A stretch of 64,000 nt of DNA, taken from positions 9,114,001 through 9,178,000 of the forward strand of contig JAUEDM010000001.1 in NCBI GenBank assembly GCA_033439685.1. The letters are read 5' to 3'. Position numbers and translations under genes: made by a program. Below the pieces are notes generated by a model that worked only from the letters and a program-made list of their open reading frames with translations, did not search any database and had not been told where the DNA came from. The number at the start of each line of letters is the position of its first letter. Position 1 is the stretch's first letter. Below are positions 1 to 11,025 of the stretch, in pieces. This DNA is from Apodospora peruviana. Lineage: Eukaryota > Ascomycota > Sordariomycetes > Sordariales > Lasiosphaeriaceae.

Positions 1-310
1 AGATTGTGAATTTGGCAGAGCAAGGGGACTCATCAGGCGAGTCTTTACACTTGTAAATGTCGTCTATTTCGTGCCAGATGTTGCCCTGGATGATCTCTAT
101 GCCGTCCAGGCTGACCGTCCCGGTACCAGTAAAGGTTTCAGCAAAGACGAGATTGCCGAGAATGGTCTTGCATGTTTTGCGGATTGCGTCAGCGTCAGCC
201 GCGGAGGAGATGGTGACGTTTGTGCATTCTTGCTGGGACAGTGCCCTCCCGGCGAGTGAGAGTAGGGCCCATAACAGCGTCTGCCAACGGAACGCGCTGA
301 TATAGACCAT
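1..310 (-). CDS. Partial secreted cell-wall protein, Ecm33/Sps2-like (5' part only)
   Basis: The reading frame starts at an ATG at 310-308 and stays open to the left window edge, so only about 103 N-terminal residues are present. Residues 1-25 form a signal peptide (hydrophobic core LLWALLSLAG followed by ALSQQ). The mature start reads ECTNVTISSAADADAIRKTC and continues with a leucine/isoleucine-rich strand pattern (ILGNLVF, GTVSLDGIEIIQGNIWHE). This layout of an early Cys, 'I.S..D...I..C..I.GN', then short beta-helix-like repeats is what I know from the fungal Ecm33/receptor-L-domain GPI proteins of the cell wall. The C-terminus and any GPI signal lie outside the window, so the family call is an inference from the N-terminus. 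Confidence 0.6.
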   Translation of the reverse strand, partial: MVYISAFRWQTLLWALLSLAGRALSQQECTNVTISSAADADAIRKTCKTILGNLVFAETFTGTGTVSLDGIEIIQGNIWHEIDDIYKCKDSPDESPCSAKFTI

Positions 311-2228
311 GGTGATGATGGTGGGTGGCGCGTGTCACGATGAGTTCGGCGCTCTTGAGGTAGTATCGATGGCCTCTCTTTTCCGAGGAGCCATGTTCTT
401 TGTTGTTGGATAGAGAAAATGAACTGTGGCAGACGAGGAACCTTTGCAGGTTTGTTTTCGCCGCCCCCGGAAATGAGGCGACGATCAGGATGCCGGCTAG
501 CCGTACAACGATCCACCGCCAAGAAGCGTTGCGCGCATATGATCCCCAGAAGGATGCGCTATGAGTCTGGGGACCACAGAAGCTCGCCCACCTTCAAGGT
601 GAAGGGGTCGACTAGGCGTGCTCTACGTGTAGGGCATTACAACCATATCCACCTACGGGGTAGGTACTGGTGGCTGTGTTGGCTTACCGACGCAGGCAGA
701 GAAGGTTGACGAGGGGATATCCACATGCAGTCTGCGTGTGACCCAACTAAAGAAGGTAAATTTCCGAACTTGGTCCCGTGTCAGGAGTATTAAAATAGCA
801 TTTAAAATATACGAATAATTGAATCTCACAACTATCGTCTAACAAGAGTGTATGCCGTCCGGCTGTTATAAGAAGCGAAGCGGGTCGTTGACAGCGGGAT
901 GCCGGCCTGTCTACGGAGTAGGCCTTCGGGACCCCGTGCGGTGCACTGCAATTTGAAGCCGCCCAGTCGTTTTATGTTTCAACGCACTCAAACTCTACGT
1001 TCCGTTTCTGCCAGTCGGTGTGTGTGAGGGGCTACACATAACTTCCGCTTCAGAAAGCGCCGTCCATCGCATCATTGTCTTTGCTGTATGCCAGCCGCAT
1101 GTAGAGATCATGGATACTAACCTCAACCGTACTCTTCTGGCCACCTCCCTGTTGTCCAGAGCTGATCCGGCTACTGATCCAACTTCTCAGTGCGCCTCTC
1201 ATGAAGATCTCATCACCTCACTGTTGAAAATACAACCTCCACGCCGTCGTCTCGTCTCTCATCTCGGTGCGTCCGCCTTCCTTTCCCTCAGATCATCTGT
1301 CATGAACCGAGGAACGAATAACTGATCAACAGACCTGAAGAATGCCATAGCGTTCTATATCTTCCGCCGGCGGAAAGAGCTTCGACCAGTACGAATAAGT
1401 ATCTCAGTCGCCGGCCAGATCGCCATCACAATCTCGGGCGCCCTCCTCACGGCCGCGCTATCGAGAACATGAATACGTTGTTCACCGCGGCCATCATGAT
1501 GGTTCTCTGTCACAGGGCAACCTCTGTGCTCACGACCAGGCCGCTGCCGTCGTCCCACTAGTCTGGATGTAAAGCTAGACTGAACTGAAACAAAGAGGAA
1601 ATATATTATTCGAAACGAAGTTGCACATTCACAGTCTAACTGGAGTAGTTGAGCAACCCTCCATACCCATCAATGACGGCCAATCTGTTCAGCGGGGGCC
1701 CAATAGGTTCGCGGGTACCCTAAATCTAAAATTGCGCGGGACCCGCAAATATTAGGTAAGCCGGCCATTTTAGGCCATTACCGCGCTCTTAACACGTCGC
1801 AATATATGACGCGATCCTCTTCATGGCACGATACCGTAAAGATGGAACCAGCTTCATTTCCTGACGACTTCCTCCCTCCTGAGGGCGAATACGAATCACG
1901 AGTAGTTTCGACCGCGACTTCTTTTTAATTACTGGGATACCGCTACCAGATTTGCTACACTCCTGAAGTATAACGTTATAGTTTTTCTTAATTCCCAATT
2001 GCCTTTTTGTCTGCTCATAGCTTCCTAATCATCTTCTATCTCCACCCAGAAGTGTTTGACTAAAGTAGAACTGTTTCATGGGCTGCTACCATGAAGGTTA
2101 GCTGCCTTGGCGCCTGTAATTGTGAAAGCCTTGGTGGAAGTGGGGACCACTTTGCAGGTTGGAAAGACTTGCCATAATGAAAGAGGAAGAAAGGAAGGAA
2201 GATAAATGGAGGAAGTTCTGTCATCGAC
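311..2228. other. Intergenic stretch without a supported gene
   Basis: It holds the promoter side of the leftmost gene and then short ORFs below 105 codons on both strands with no family resemblance. The stretch from about 1590 to 2230 is AT-richer than the flanking genes. It includes a local GC palindrome (gcgggacccgc near 1735). I see no RNA gene or intact mobile element. Confidence 0.5.
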
Positions 2229-2522
2229 TTAAGAAACAGGGTAGTACCCAAGTGTTGTGACTTCCACCCTACACATTATGTCCACTATCATAACTGTCTC
2301 TTCTAACGTAAGCCTCTTACGTCCAATGCTCGCCGACCCTTCAAAGGCTGGTCTAATGGGCGGATAGCTTTTTAAGTCGTGGTGATTGTCGGGAGAAATA
2401 AAGCTAGTTGGCGACTGCTCGATTTTCCTCTTACTATAAGAACGTTCATCGACTGACGGCTCATCCCACTTCCGTTTGCGATCATCCAGATCATCATTCA
2501 ACCTGCCCAAACTACAACCCAT
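2229..2522 (-). CDS. Short hypothetical ORF downstream of the Ulp1 remnant
   Basis: A 97-codon ORF starts with ATG and is rich in charged residues (RLNDDLDDRKRKWDE). It has no recognisable domain. It lies on the same strand as the Ulp1-like protease and 370 nt downstream of its stop, so it could be a leftover 3' exon or simply chance. Nothing in the sequence proves that it is expressed. Confidence 0.2.
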   Translation of the reverse strand: MGCSLGRLNDDLDDRKRKWDEPSVDERSYSKRKIEQSPTSFISPDNHHDLKSYPPIRPAFEGSASIGRKRLTLEETVMIVDIMCRVEVTTLGYYPVS

Positions 2523-2891
2523 ATCGCTGAGTTTTTTGGTGTGTTGTGTCTTAACGGCGCCGTTAGGAAAATTCTGAAGCCTTTATTAGCCAAACTTCTT
2601 AGAGATATGGTATAAATACTGACCGTGATGCAAGGCCTAATCAATTGTCCCTAGATACGTCGCTCGGAGAGTAAGCGCTCGATTTCCGTCTTGCAATAAA
2701 TCTCTACATACTGAAACCGTGTGAAAGCGTCTTCAAGACCGGCGTTTGTCACACACTCCCTAGCACGACGAGCAATTTCCAGAACCAGTTTTGCTGAAGC
2801 TAGTTGCTTATTACTTTTTTTTCGTATGCTGGCGTAAGCCAGTGAACAACTCTTGAAGTATGTCAGCTTCAGCTTTGGAATGTTCTGATAA

Positions 2892-3545
2892 CTAAGCTTT
2901 TGTTGATAGTCGAGAAAGTTCCACTAATCGAGTATCCATAAGGGCTTCCTCAAACCAAGATTGTAATCTTAGTAGTCGGTGTAAAACCTTACGCCAAAAA
3001 CAAGGATCAACACACATAGGCTTTATCCTAAGGTCCATGGCCTCATGGAAAGCCGCGACAATAACAAGTACACCACAGTCGTCACCATTGATCTGGAGTA
3101 GCGGTGAAGTAACTGTAATGCCTGGGTAGTTGATGTCGTCTTTTTCAAGGATCTCCGAGAAAAACCTACGAGCTTGACTTGATATATCCTCCTTGGTAGT
3201 CTGGCTTGGGAGAGAGTCGTAAACTAAAAGCCCTACATCGTCTTCATACACACCAAGAACCCAGTGGTTTCCGCGGATCAGCATCGGGAGGAGGATTTTG
3301 GCGTTGTGGAAGGTAACTCTTGCACAGCACTGCTGGCCTTGAAGTGCGTACGAATCGATGACCTTCACCTTGTTGTTGCTCACTTCCTGGATGAGGCGAA
3401 GCGCGACATTGACAATCTCGTGATTCAACCATTTGCGAGGTTGTAATGTTTTAAGAGACTTGTCTTGAATTTGGAAACTCGACCCATGAAATCGAAAGAG
3501 AGAAGTAGCTGGGTCGTCATTGTAACTCGGTTTCGGGCTGAGTAG
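2892..3545 (-). pseudogene. Ulp1-like (C48) cysteine protease domain, 5'-eroded
   Basis: The frame is open for 217 codons from 3545 to the stop at 2892. The first ATG, at 3428, lies inside the domain. Upstream of it the frame encodes a stretch ending LKTLQPRKWLNHEIVNVALR, which matches the typical Ulp1 opening 'L.P..WLND.IIN'. The catalytic set is complete: His in GNHWVLGVY, Asp in LLVYDSL, and Gln and Cys in LLQINGDDCGVLV. Members of this family cleave SUMO or related conjugates. Upstream, coding-like sequence (EPIGIIAQSADNVLVDLTTQ, 3550-3610) continues in another frame behind a stop, so a longer N-terminus has decayed. The catalytic part alone could still be translated. Fungal C48 domains are often found in mobile-element or repeat-rich surroundings, and the surroundings here are gene-poor. 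Confidence 0.65.
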
Positions 3546-4705
3546 TCAAATCAACCAAGACATTGTCAGCAGACTGGGCAATAATACCTATAGGTTCCAG
3601 TTGATTGTTCGTTGGACTGGTTTGTTTATCCTATTTCAAGTTAGCACAGCAGAAATTTTTCTACCTTTTTGGTAAGAGACCAGAATTTCGAATGCGCGCG
3701 GAATGTCCATAGGTTGCCAAAGAGTCCTTCCGGGCTACCCCTAAGGCGGGGTTAGATATCCTCGTGGATTTAGCGTGGATGAAAGCGGCCCGGATACTTT
3801 GCATGATAGTTTTCTGGATTCTCGGCACTGCGCCGAAAAAGCTTTCCAAAGAGAGTCTGAAACACCGTAGAAAAAGATTTTATATCAGATTCAGGAGCGC
3901 CGCAAGCATCCCTGAGTCTCCTGATAGCCCTGTGCCTCCGCCATTTTCGGGGTGAAGTTAATGTTGGGAAAAACGGGTGATCTCATTTTATAGGGGGCCC
4001 GACCCGGGACCAGGGTTCCAATCCGGTTAACATCAGGGTCAGCCAACAGGGTCATCCATTAGGGGACTGGGCTGGTTAGTTCATATACTTTCCAGTTTTT
4101 TCCCCAGCTCGACTCAAGTCACGAGGTACTATTACTGGAATTTAGGAAGAGGCTAATTAGTATCTCCATATGTGGCTTTATATGTACTTTAAATTGTACC
4201 TTTCAGTCATATTACAACTCCGTTGTTTAAAGAGCATCTTATCACCAAGATAAGAACAGGTTGGACCGTGCCAACAAGCGGCCCTCCAAAGGAAGCCTGG
4301 AGGAACTGTCCTGGTGTTCTGCGTGATCAAGCGAAGGTGGATGTTGAAAATGTGGAAGGCATGACAAAGACCTTATCAGAAGCAAAAGCGGAATAGCCAA
4401 TCAGAAAACACCAGTTTATCTTTTCCTCCAATTAGCGTTCCCAAAAAATAAATATATGATTACCTCTCTGCCGTCACACTCCGATCTTGGGCTGTTCTTA
4501 GTGGCCGTGGCATTATGGTGTCGCCACAACGTGTTGAAACCACATGGCTTTAGGGATGAGACAGAGTACTTGAATTGGTGAAAGTGGCTAGATCTGGAAG
4601 ATTCTAGAATATTATGAACGGGCTATAAATCAAAGGAGCCCCCCGGACCCCTCCTGTGGCACGCTATGATTAAGAAAAAAGAGAAAGAGAGAAGCACATA
4701 TCAGC
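3546..4705. other. Gene-poor stretch with decayed N-terminal part of the Ulp1 gene
   Basis: Between about 3550 and 3960 the minus strand shows coding-like segments (for example SDIKSFSTVFQTLFGKLFRR) interrupted by several stops and frame changes, which fits the lost N-terminus of the protease gene. From 3960 to 4700 I see only AT-rich intergenic sequence, with no convincing ORF or RNA gene. The last part is the 3' flank of the NLR gene. Confidence 0.45.
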
Positions 4706-7700
4706 TTAGCTGTCTGTCGTGAACATCATAGTTAGGACGCGTCCCGACGGACAGCCAATAGCAACTATTGATCCTGCCACAGCTGAGCTTTCTGGCCGAT
4801 ATTCAGGAGGCAGCCACAGCCAATTTACTAAGCCCCTCATAATCCACCTGTTGTCCGAGCCTATTCCATAACCTTGGTAATGTGGGGGGTTGGCATCGTC
4901 TGATCCGCATGTAATCTGCTTCGAGTGAAGGGAAGACGCTACCGAGTTGACCGAAATGCCATGCCCCTCAAGCGTCTGCGTACATGCCCCCGTGGCCGTA
5001 TCCCAGATCTTGATGATTTTGTCGCGTGACTCGGACGCAAGCCATTTCAAATCGGGCGAGAATGCCATCGAGAAGACCCAGCTGCCATGCCCCTCAAGCG
5101 TCTGCGTACATACCCCCGTGGCCGTATCCCAGATCTTGATGGTTTTGTCGCCTGACCCGGACGCAAGCCATTTCGAATTGGGCGAGAATGCCACCGAGTA
5201 GACCAAATCGCCATGCCCCTCAAGCGTCTGCGTACATGCCCCCGTGGCCATATCCCAGATCTTGATGGTTTTGTCGCCTGACCCAGACGCAAGCCATTTC
5301 GAATCGGGCGAGAATGCCGCCGAGAAGACGGAATCGCCATGCCCCTCAAGCGTCTGCGTACATGCCCCCGTAGCCGTATCCCAGATCTTGATGATTATGT
5401 CATCTGACCCGGACACAAGCCATTTCGAATCGGGCGAGAATACCACCGAGTTGACCCAATCGCCATGCCCCTCAAATGTCTGCGTACATGCCCCTGTGGC
5501 CGTATCCCAGATCTTGATGGTTATGTCATCTGACCCGGACGCAAGCCATTTCAAATCGGGCGAGAATACCACCGAGAAGACGGAATCGCCATGCCCCTCA
5601 AACGTCTGCGTACATGTCCCCGTGGCCGTATCCCAGATCTTGATGGTTTTGTCGCGTGACCCGGACGCAAGCCATTTCAAATCGGGCGAGAATGCCACCG
5701 AGTTGACCCAATCGCCATGCCCCTCAAGCGTCTGCGTACATGCCCCCGTGGCCGTATCCCAGATCTTGATGGTTTTGTCGCCTGACCCGGACGCAAGCCA
5801 TTTCAAATCGGGCGAGAATGCCACCGAGTTGACGGAATCGCCATGCCCCTCAAGCGTCTGCGTACATGCCCCCGTGGCCATATCCCAGATCTTGATGGTT
5901 TTGTCGCGTGACCCGGACGCAAGCCATTTCGAATCGGGCGAGAATGCCACCGACTTGACCCAATCGCGATGCCCCTCAAGCGTCTGCGTACATGCCCCCG
6001 TGGCCGTATCCCAGATCTTGATGATTATGTCATCTGACCCGGACGCAAGCCATTTCGAATCGGGCGAGAATGCCACCGAGTTGACCCAGCTGCCATGCCC
6101 CTCAAGCGTCTGCGTACATGCCCCCGTGGCCGTATCCCAGATCTTGATGATTATGTCGCCTGACCCAGACGCAAGCCATTTCGAATCGGGCGAGAATACC
6201 ACCGAGTTGACCCAATCGCCATGCCCCTCAAACGTCTGCGTACATGCCCCTGTGGCCGTATCCCAGATCTTGATGGTTTTGTCATCTGACCCAGACGCAA
6301 GCCATTTCGAATCGGGCGAGAATACCACCGAGTTGACGGAATCGCCATGCCCCTCAAGCGTCTGCGTACATGCCCCTGTGGCCGTATCCCAGATCTTGAT
6401 GGTTTTGTCGCGTGACCCGGACGCAAGCCATTTCGAATCGGGCGAGAATGCCACCGAGTTGACCCAATCGCCATGCCCCTCAAGCGTCTGCGTACATGCC
6501 CCCGTGGCCGTATCCCAGATCTTGATGGTTTTGTCGCCTGACCCGGACGCAAGCCATTTCGAATCGGGCGAGAATGCTACCGATTTGACCCAACTGTCAT
6601 GCCCCTCAAGCGTCTGCCGGCACGCGTTCCAATTATCTTCTACAATTGGCACGGTAGTAATCCATCTCTGTTCTTCGTCCTTGAATAGGCGTCTTGTTAG
6701 ACTGCGGACCGGGCTGAACACAAGTGCTGAAACATATACCTGAAGAGGGTAATTCTCAACTACCCATCTACAGGATAAAACCAATCGACGCATATCAGAT
6801 ACAAGGCTTGGTAACTGAGATGTAATCGACCTTTGCTGAATTTATGTTAGAATCGCTTAAAACATAACTTGCTATCACTGGGTAGAGCCTACCTGAAGAA
6901 AGCTTTCGAGCTTTATGATTGAAAATATTCCTTCCGACATGCTCCTACAAAGTGAAAGAGCTTCAAGCCAGTAGAGGTAATGCCGTCTCAGAAAGCTATG
7001 GACGATACCACCGTCATTGAATATATCTGGATGGTTGATATTGTCGCCCAACTGCCAGTCATTGAGATGATCAACCCAGTAAACGCACGAGTACCGTACT
7101 GTCGCAAGAGGGTCTGGGTCCGGCGTGCGGACCTTGTCGATAGGAAACCCTGGTGCCTTTAAGCAGTATATGTCGCGTTCCAAAACCGTCGACATTGCAT
7201 CGAGCGATCTTGAGAAGATGGTGTAGTTTACATGTTTCATTCCCAGAGGGAAGACCCGGTAGAAAGCCTCTCGAGAGGCTTGGTGAGCGGCCTTGCCCAG
7301 GAGAAAGTCTTTGGCTGACTGATGAACGAAATAGACAGTTTGCTCTCGAAGAGTTAAAAGGGAGCCGCAAAGCCCTATAAGTTCTTCTAAGCACTCCGGA
7401 TCACCTGAAATGTCATCTTGCATCTCGACGAGAGTGGTTAGTTCCTGAAGGCTGATGGGTCGATGAACGATTGTGGCAACGGCAAGAATTTGCTTGCAGA
7501 GATCTGCATCCTCGGAATGGTAAACCTGCCCCATCATTTGCATATACAAAGCATCCAGCCCGGGTGGAAATGTGTGTAATTTTGTTAGGCTGTGCCGCTT
7601 CCGAACCTTATGATCCGCAAGTGCCTGGCAGACCAAGGCCACCCAGAGAAAGGTCCCGTGCGCGTTGGAGGAAAGATAGTCATATACAGTATCCTCTATT

Positions 7701-9166
7701 GTACTGTCGTATCGTTTCACTTGTGATAAGTAGGTGACCTTATGGCGAATGAATGCGTTGACGGCAGCGGCGACAGATTCGGCGTTTAGCTCGAGGCTGA
7801 GTCTGGACTGCTGCATGACAATCGCCAACTGTTCCTCAATCTCCACCCAATTGCGGCTAGAGACGATCCATTTGACATGAGAAGATACAGATGCGATGTG
7901 GACAACAAATTCCAGAAGCTTTGGTAGGTCGACAATACATTCGTCTAGGGCGTCGACGACCAGGCAGGTTGGCTTCAAGTTCGGATCTCTTAGCATCACC
8001 CCTAGAATATCCGAGAGGGCGAACCACGCATTTGCGTCAGAGAGTGATTCACCAGCGTCGGTGAATTTGCGTAGGTGAGGTATAAGACGTGGTTGCTGGT
8101 TGGCAAGAAGGTAAATTAAGCCCCGTAACACGGCATTGGCGTTATTGATACGCGAGTCGGTAGCCTGGCAGAAGAAATAGGCCAGATTGCGACAGTGTCC
8201 GTCAGCAATAATTGCTTCCTCTAGCTCGTTGATAATGCCGCAGAGCAACATGGTTTTGCCCTTACCAGGATCTCCTTTGATCCAGAGAAGGCGGCTCTCT
8301 GGCTGGTCATGCCATTGTTGGAAATTGGGGGTGGCGAGAACCCAGCGGTAAGCGTCGGCAAGCAAACCACCCTTTGCCTCTTCGATACGCTTCTTGTCAC
8401 GGCATGGATTCGTGGAAAGAAATTCGGCCAGGCAGCGATCATGCTTGCTAATTTCCTCTCGCAGTCGCCTAAAGGCTTCTTCTTCTCCTTCGCCGTACCG
8501 AAGTGGTATTTGTACGTTAAAGATGCCGAATAGACAGTAAGCCTTATCTTCTTCACGTGTCGTACTGCGCTTTTCAATCCACGACATACGCACTTCATAG
8601 CTGAAATTGGACAATGAGTTGGCTTGGAGAGCTCCGAGGGGAATGCCGGTTGTGTTGTGAATATGCTGTGCTAGAGACTTCTTGTCCCCTAGGTGCTCGT
8701 GGTCTTTGGAGAAGAATTCAACGACTGTAGGAGCAATAAGCTCTTGGAGTGTCCACCCACGAGTGAACCATCGGGATTTTCGAAAAGCCAACTCCCACTT
8801 AAGGTTGCTATTGGCGGCTTGTTTGTGGGTTGAGACGTCTGTGAGATAGACATAGCATTTGGCCGCATTGCGGTACCATAGGAACATGGAGTCGAGAGCC
8901 TTCTGAAGCTCGGCATCGTCGGACTTGTCGATGCAGCATGTGTCGATCCAGAAGAAATTCAGACCATCGCGCCTGGCTTGGTCTCCGCAAAACTGAATCT
9001 TAGCGTAGCCTGTTTTATTCTTGGTCGTTCCCTCCTTCAGGTCTTTGAAGAGGACCTCCTCGTCGCCCCATGTGTGTGAAAGTATCGCATACGGTGGGAC
9101 CTTGTCATCGTGAAAATCACGAGTTAGACGGAATTCGCCGGTATTGTTGCGTTCCAGGAGGCGCAT
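4706..9166 (-). CDS. HET-NACHT-WD40 NLR receptor (HNWD type)
   Basis: There are two exons, 9166-6893 and 6835-4706, joined by a 57-nt phase-0 intron (GTAGGC...ATTCAG). The product is 1467 residues. Residues 24-160 are a HET domain (YAILSHTWGDEEV, FFWIDTCCIDK). Residue 200 onward has the linker TREEDKAYCLFGIFNV usual in HET-NLRs. NACHT follows, with P-loop GDPGKGKT (298-305) and Walker B CLVVDALDEC (401-410). The second exon opens with the post-NACHT segment YPLQVYVSALVFSP. It then carries 13 WD40 repeats of exactly 42 residues, nearly identical, and a degenerate fourteenth copy. Proteins of this build (Podospora HET-D, HET-E and HET-R class) sense non-self and trigger heterokaryon incompatibility through the HET domain. 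The frame is intact, so I call it functional. The ligand cannot be read from the sequence. Confidence 0.93.
4930..6617 (-). repeat. 126-bp tandem repeat array encoding WD40 units (14 copies)
   Basis: The segment cccctcaagcgtctgc recurs every 126 bp from about 4966 to 6603, giving 14 units. Thirteen are almost identical in protein (core SGS.D..IKIWD.ATGACTQ) and the last (C-terminal) one is degraded. Differences concentrate at a few codons: the residues after EGH (D/G/R then S, D, I), W/S/L before V, N/K/F/Y after V, S or L in FSPDS/LKW, and G/R/D plus KT/II/IT in SGS.D. Because 126 is a multiple of three, long open frames also appear on the opposite strand. Confidence 0.95.
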
Positions 9167-10296
9167 TGCCGAAAGCCTGCCGAGCTCAGCTTCTCGCAGC
9201 TACTTGTATGGCTGTTCGACAGCGGGAGAAGGCGAGCAGGTGTGCGGGGAGAGGGGCGGCTCTAGCAGGCCCTGTAGATCAGTCAGTAACTGAAGCGATG
9301 GGAAGCTCTTAGACATGGGTAAGAATTACCTACTGCGAGGGGTTGTTGAGATGGGTAGTGCAAATCTCGGTGGGTTCGGTTGTTGCAGTTCAAAGGTGGT
9401 TGTTGTTGCTGCCTCCAAGGAGAGATGCTGTCCGCCCAGATCGCCAACCCCGCATGTCAGGCATTGTGCTGGTGTTGGCGCCCAAACGGCTGGCGCCAAA
9501 TGCCATTGGCGGTGTTTCCCGGGCATGCATGAACACGTGCTCTGGAGCGACAGTTAGAACTTCTACCCGACCCAGGAGAGCCTGATGCTTTCCTCTTGCG
9601 TGTTGGGGTGGCACTGGTGGAAGCAAGTTGGTCGTCTAACAATTGCTCCACATCTGAGCCTCGTTCCGTAGCATTGCTGCCTAGATGGACGGTGAGCGAA
9701 ATCGATAGATTTGAGGGGCAAGACGTACTCGAGCTCGGCACTGTCACTGGGTCCACATCAGTTGTCTTGGCGTCCCGCGATGTTTATTCTTGGTGGCCCA
9801 GCCGCCTCGCGATCTGAATACTTAGCAGCGGCCAGTGTGGCCGACCAGGCGTTCTTTGGCGAAGGCCCCTTGTGCGCGTGGCTCGGAGACGAGAACGTGT
9901 TTCTGCTCGCGACGCCACCAGGGTCTGCTGGCCGCGGTGTCGTAGGTAATTCAGGAATATGATCCGATGTTGTAGAGGTGGGCGCATTGTGTGCAGACAG
10001 GGTATTCCGCCGAACAAACTCCCAGTCATCAGGAAGAATCACCAGCAAATGGTTGCGCAGCAAAAGGAAGCGCTGGATCGATTGATTCAGTCGATAATGG
10101 AGAGGCTATTGGCATGTAAGAGACGTTTTCCGGAGGGAAATGGCGAAGCTGCTGTTTCGATCTGCTTTACTTGTCGAGCTGCTGTCGACCGAAAACGGGT
10201 TCCAGAGGCTTGTATGGGTAGCACCCTGCATATCGGCTGCGAGCATAAGTACCTAAACAGTGGCTGCAGTCGAACAACCACCTTTACGTCGATATC
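9167..10296. other. Upstream flank of the NLR with eroded coding fragments
   Basis: On the minus strand, coding-like sequence runs from about 10063 to 9457 in two frames. The first part contains HLLVILPDDWEFVRRNTLSA. It breaks near 9758 and carries on in a second frame as TTDVDPVTVPSSS and then a Ser/Thr-rich basic tail (PTRKRKASGSPG). I do not recognise the protein. One indel separates the two parts, so this is probably a decayed gene. The first 150 bp should also contain the NLR promoter. Confidence 0.35.
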
Positions 10297-10887
10297 GTGA
10301 TAAATGAGCACGAGATGGATACTTGGGTCTTCGAGAGCAACAGCGATATGCCGACCTTAGCCTACCAGGGCATGGTAAGGGAACAAGAGACTGCGGAAGA
10401 GCTCATTCGCACGGCAAACATCGTACCGCGAACTGGCCGGGGACAGGACCCTACTGGCCAGCAGCCAACGGCCGAGGACATTGTGACGCAGCTGGCAGAA
10501 ATATCCAATCGCAGTTCTGATCAGCCCAATCCCCCGGACAGCCTACGGCTTCCTAGCAGCTTGGAGGCTACAGCCACAGAAATGGAGGATTACGTTTTCG
10601 AGCTGCGCTCCTCGGCTATGTTTCCGATCGGCAACTTAGCTATGTTCGCAGAGCAAGACCAGCTAGATTTCATCAGTCATGCGCTGCAGGCGGAGCGTCA
10701 GTTCGATGATCACTACGAGCATGGCACAGGCGAGCCTCCGTCCATGCAGATCTACGGATCTTCACAACGGCCGTTCATCCGCGTGTTGTGTGGTGGTGGG
10801 TTTGCAGACGCCCTCTCCCCAGATTACGGTAATAGTACTATTTCGATAGTGCTAAAGTGGTATAACCCGGGCTATAGTTACCCTTAA
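10297..10887 (+). CDS. Hypothetical 196-residue ORF, acidic, no known domain
   Basis: An ATG-initiated frame of 196 codons is rich in Glu, Gln, Asp and Ser in its first two thirds (for example TAEDIVTQLAEISNRSSDQP). The last 30 codons look non-coding. There is no signal peptide, membrane segment or motif that I recognise. It lies 140 bp upstream of the dead zinc-cluster gene on the same strand and may be a fragment of a decayed gene. Confidence 0.3.
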   Translation: MINEHEMDTWVFESNSDMPTLAYQGMVREQETAEELIRTANIVPRTGRGQDPTGQQPTAEDIVTQLAEISNRSSDQPNPPDSLRLPSSLEATATEMEDYVFELRSSAMFPIGNLAMFAEQDQLDFISHALQAERQFDDHYEHGTGEPPSMQIYGSSQRPFIRVLCGGGFADALSPDYGNSTISIVLKWYNPGYSYP

Positions 10888-11025
10888 CTATATTGTGGAA
10901 TTCGAACATAAAGATGAAACGAGGGTAACATATCATTGCCGATACAGCCCGCCCTGCAACGGACGCCATATGTGCCGCCAGCACCGGCAAAAACCGAACT
11001 GAAGCTTCATCGAAGAAAGCCGACC

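Noticed and set aside
1355..1558. Possible GMC oxidoreductase C-terminus on the minus strand (IHVLDSAAVRRAPEIVMAIW)
   Set aside because: Only a weak resemblance over 25 residues, without the conserved His-x-Asn/His site or flanking similarity.
5244..6743. 499-codon ORF on the plus strand across the WD40 array
   Set aside because: It is the antisense shadow of the repeat array; the 126-bp period keeps the opposite frame open. It repeats SGENATELTQ-type strings with no domain.
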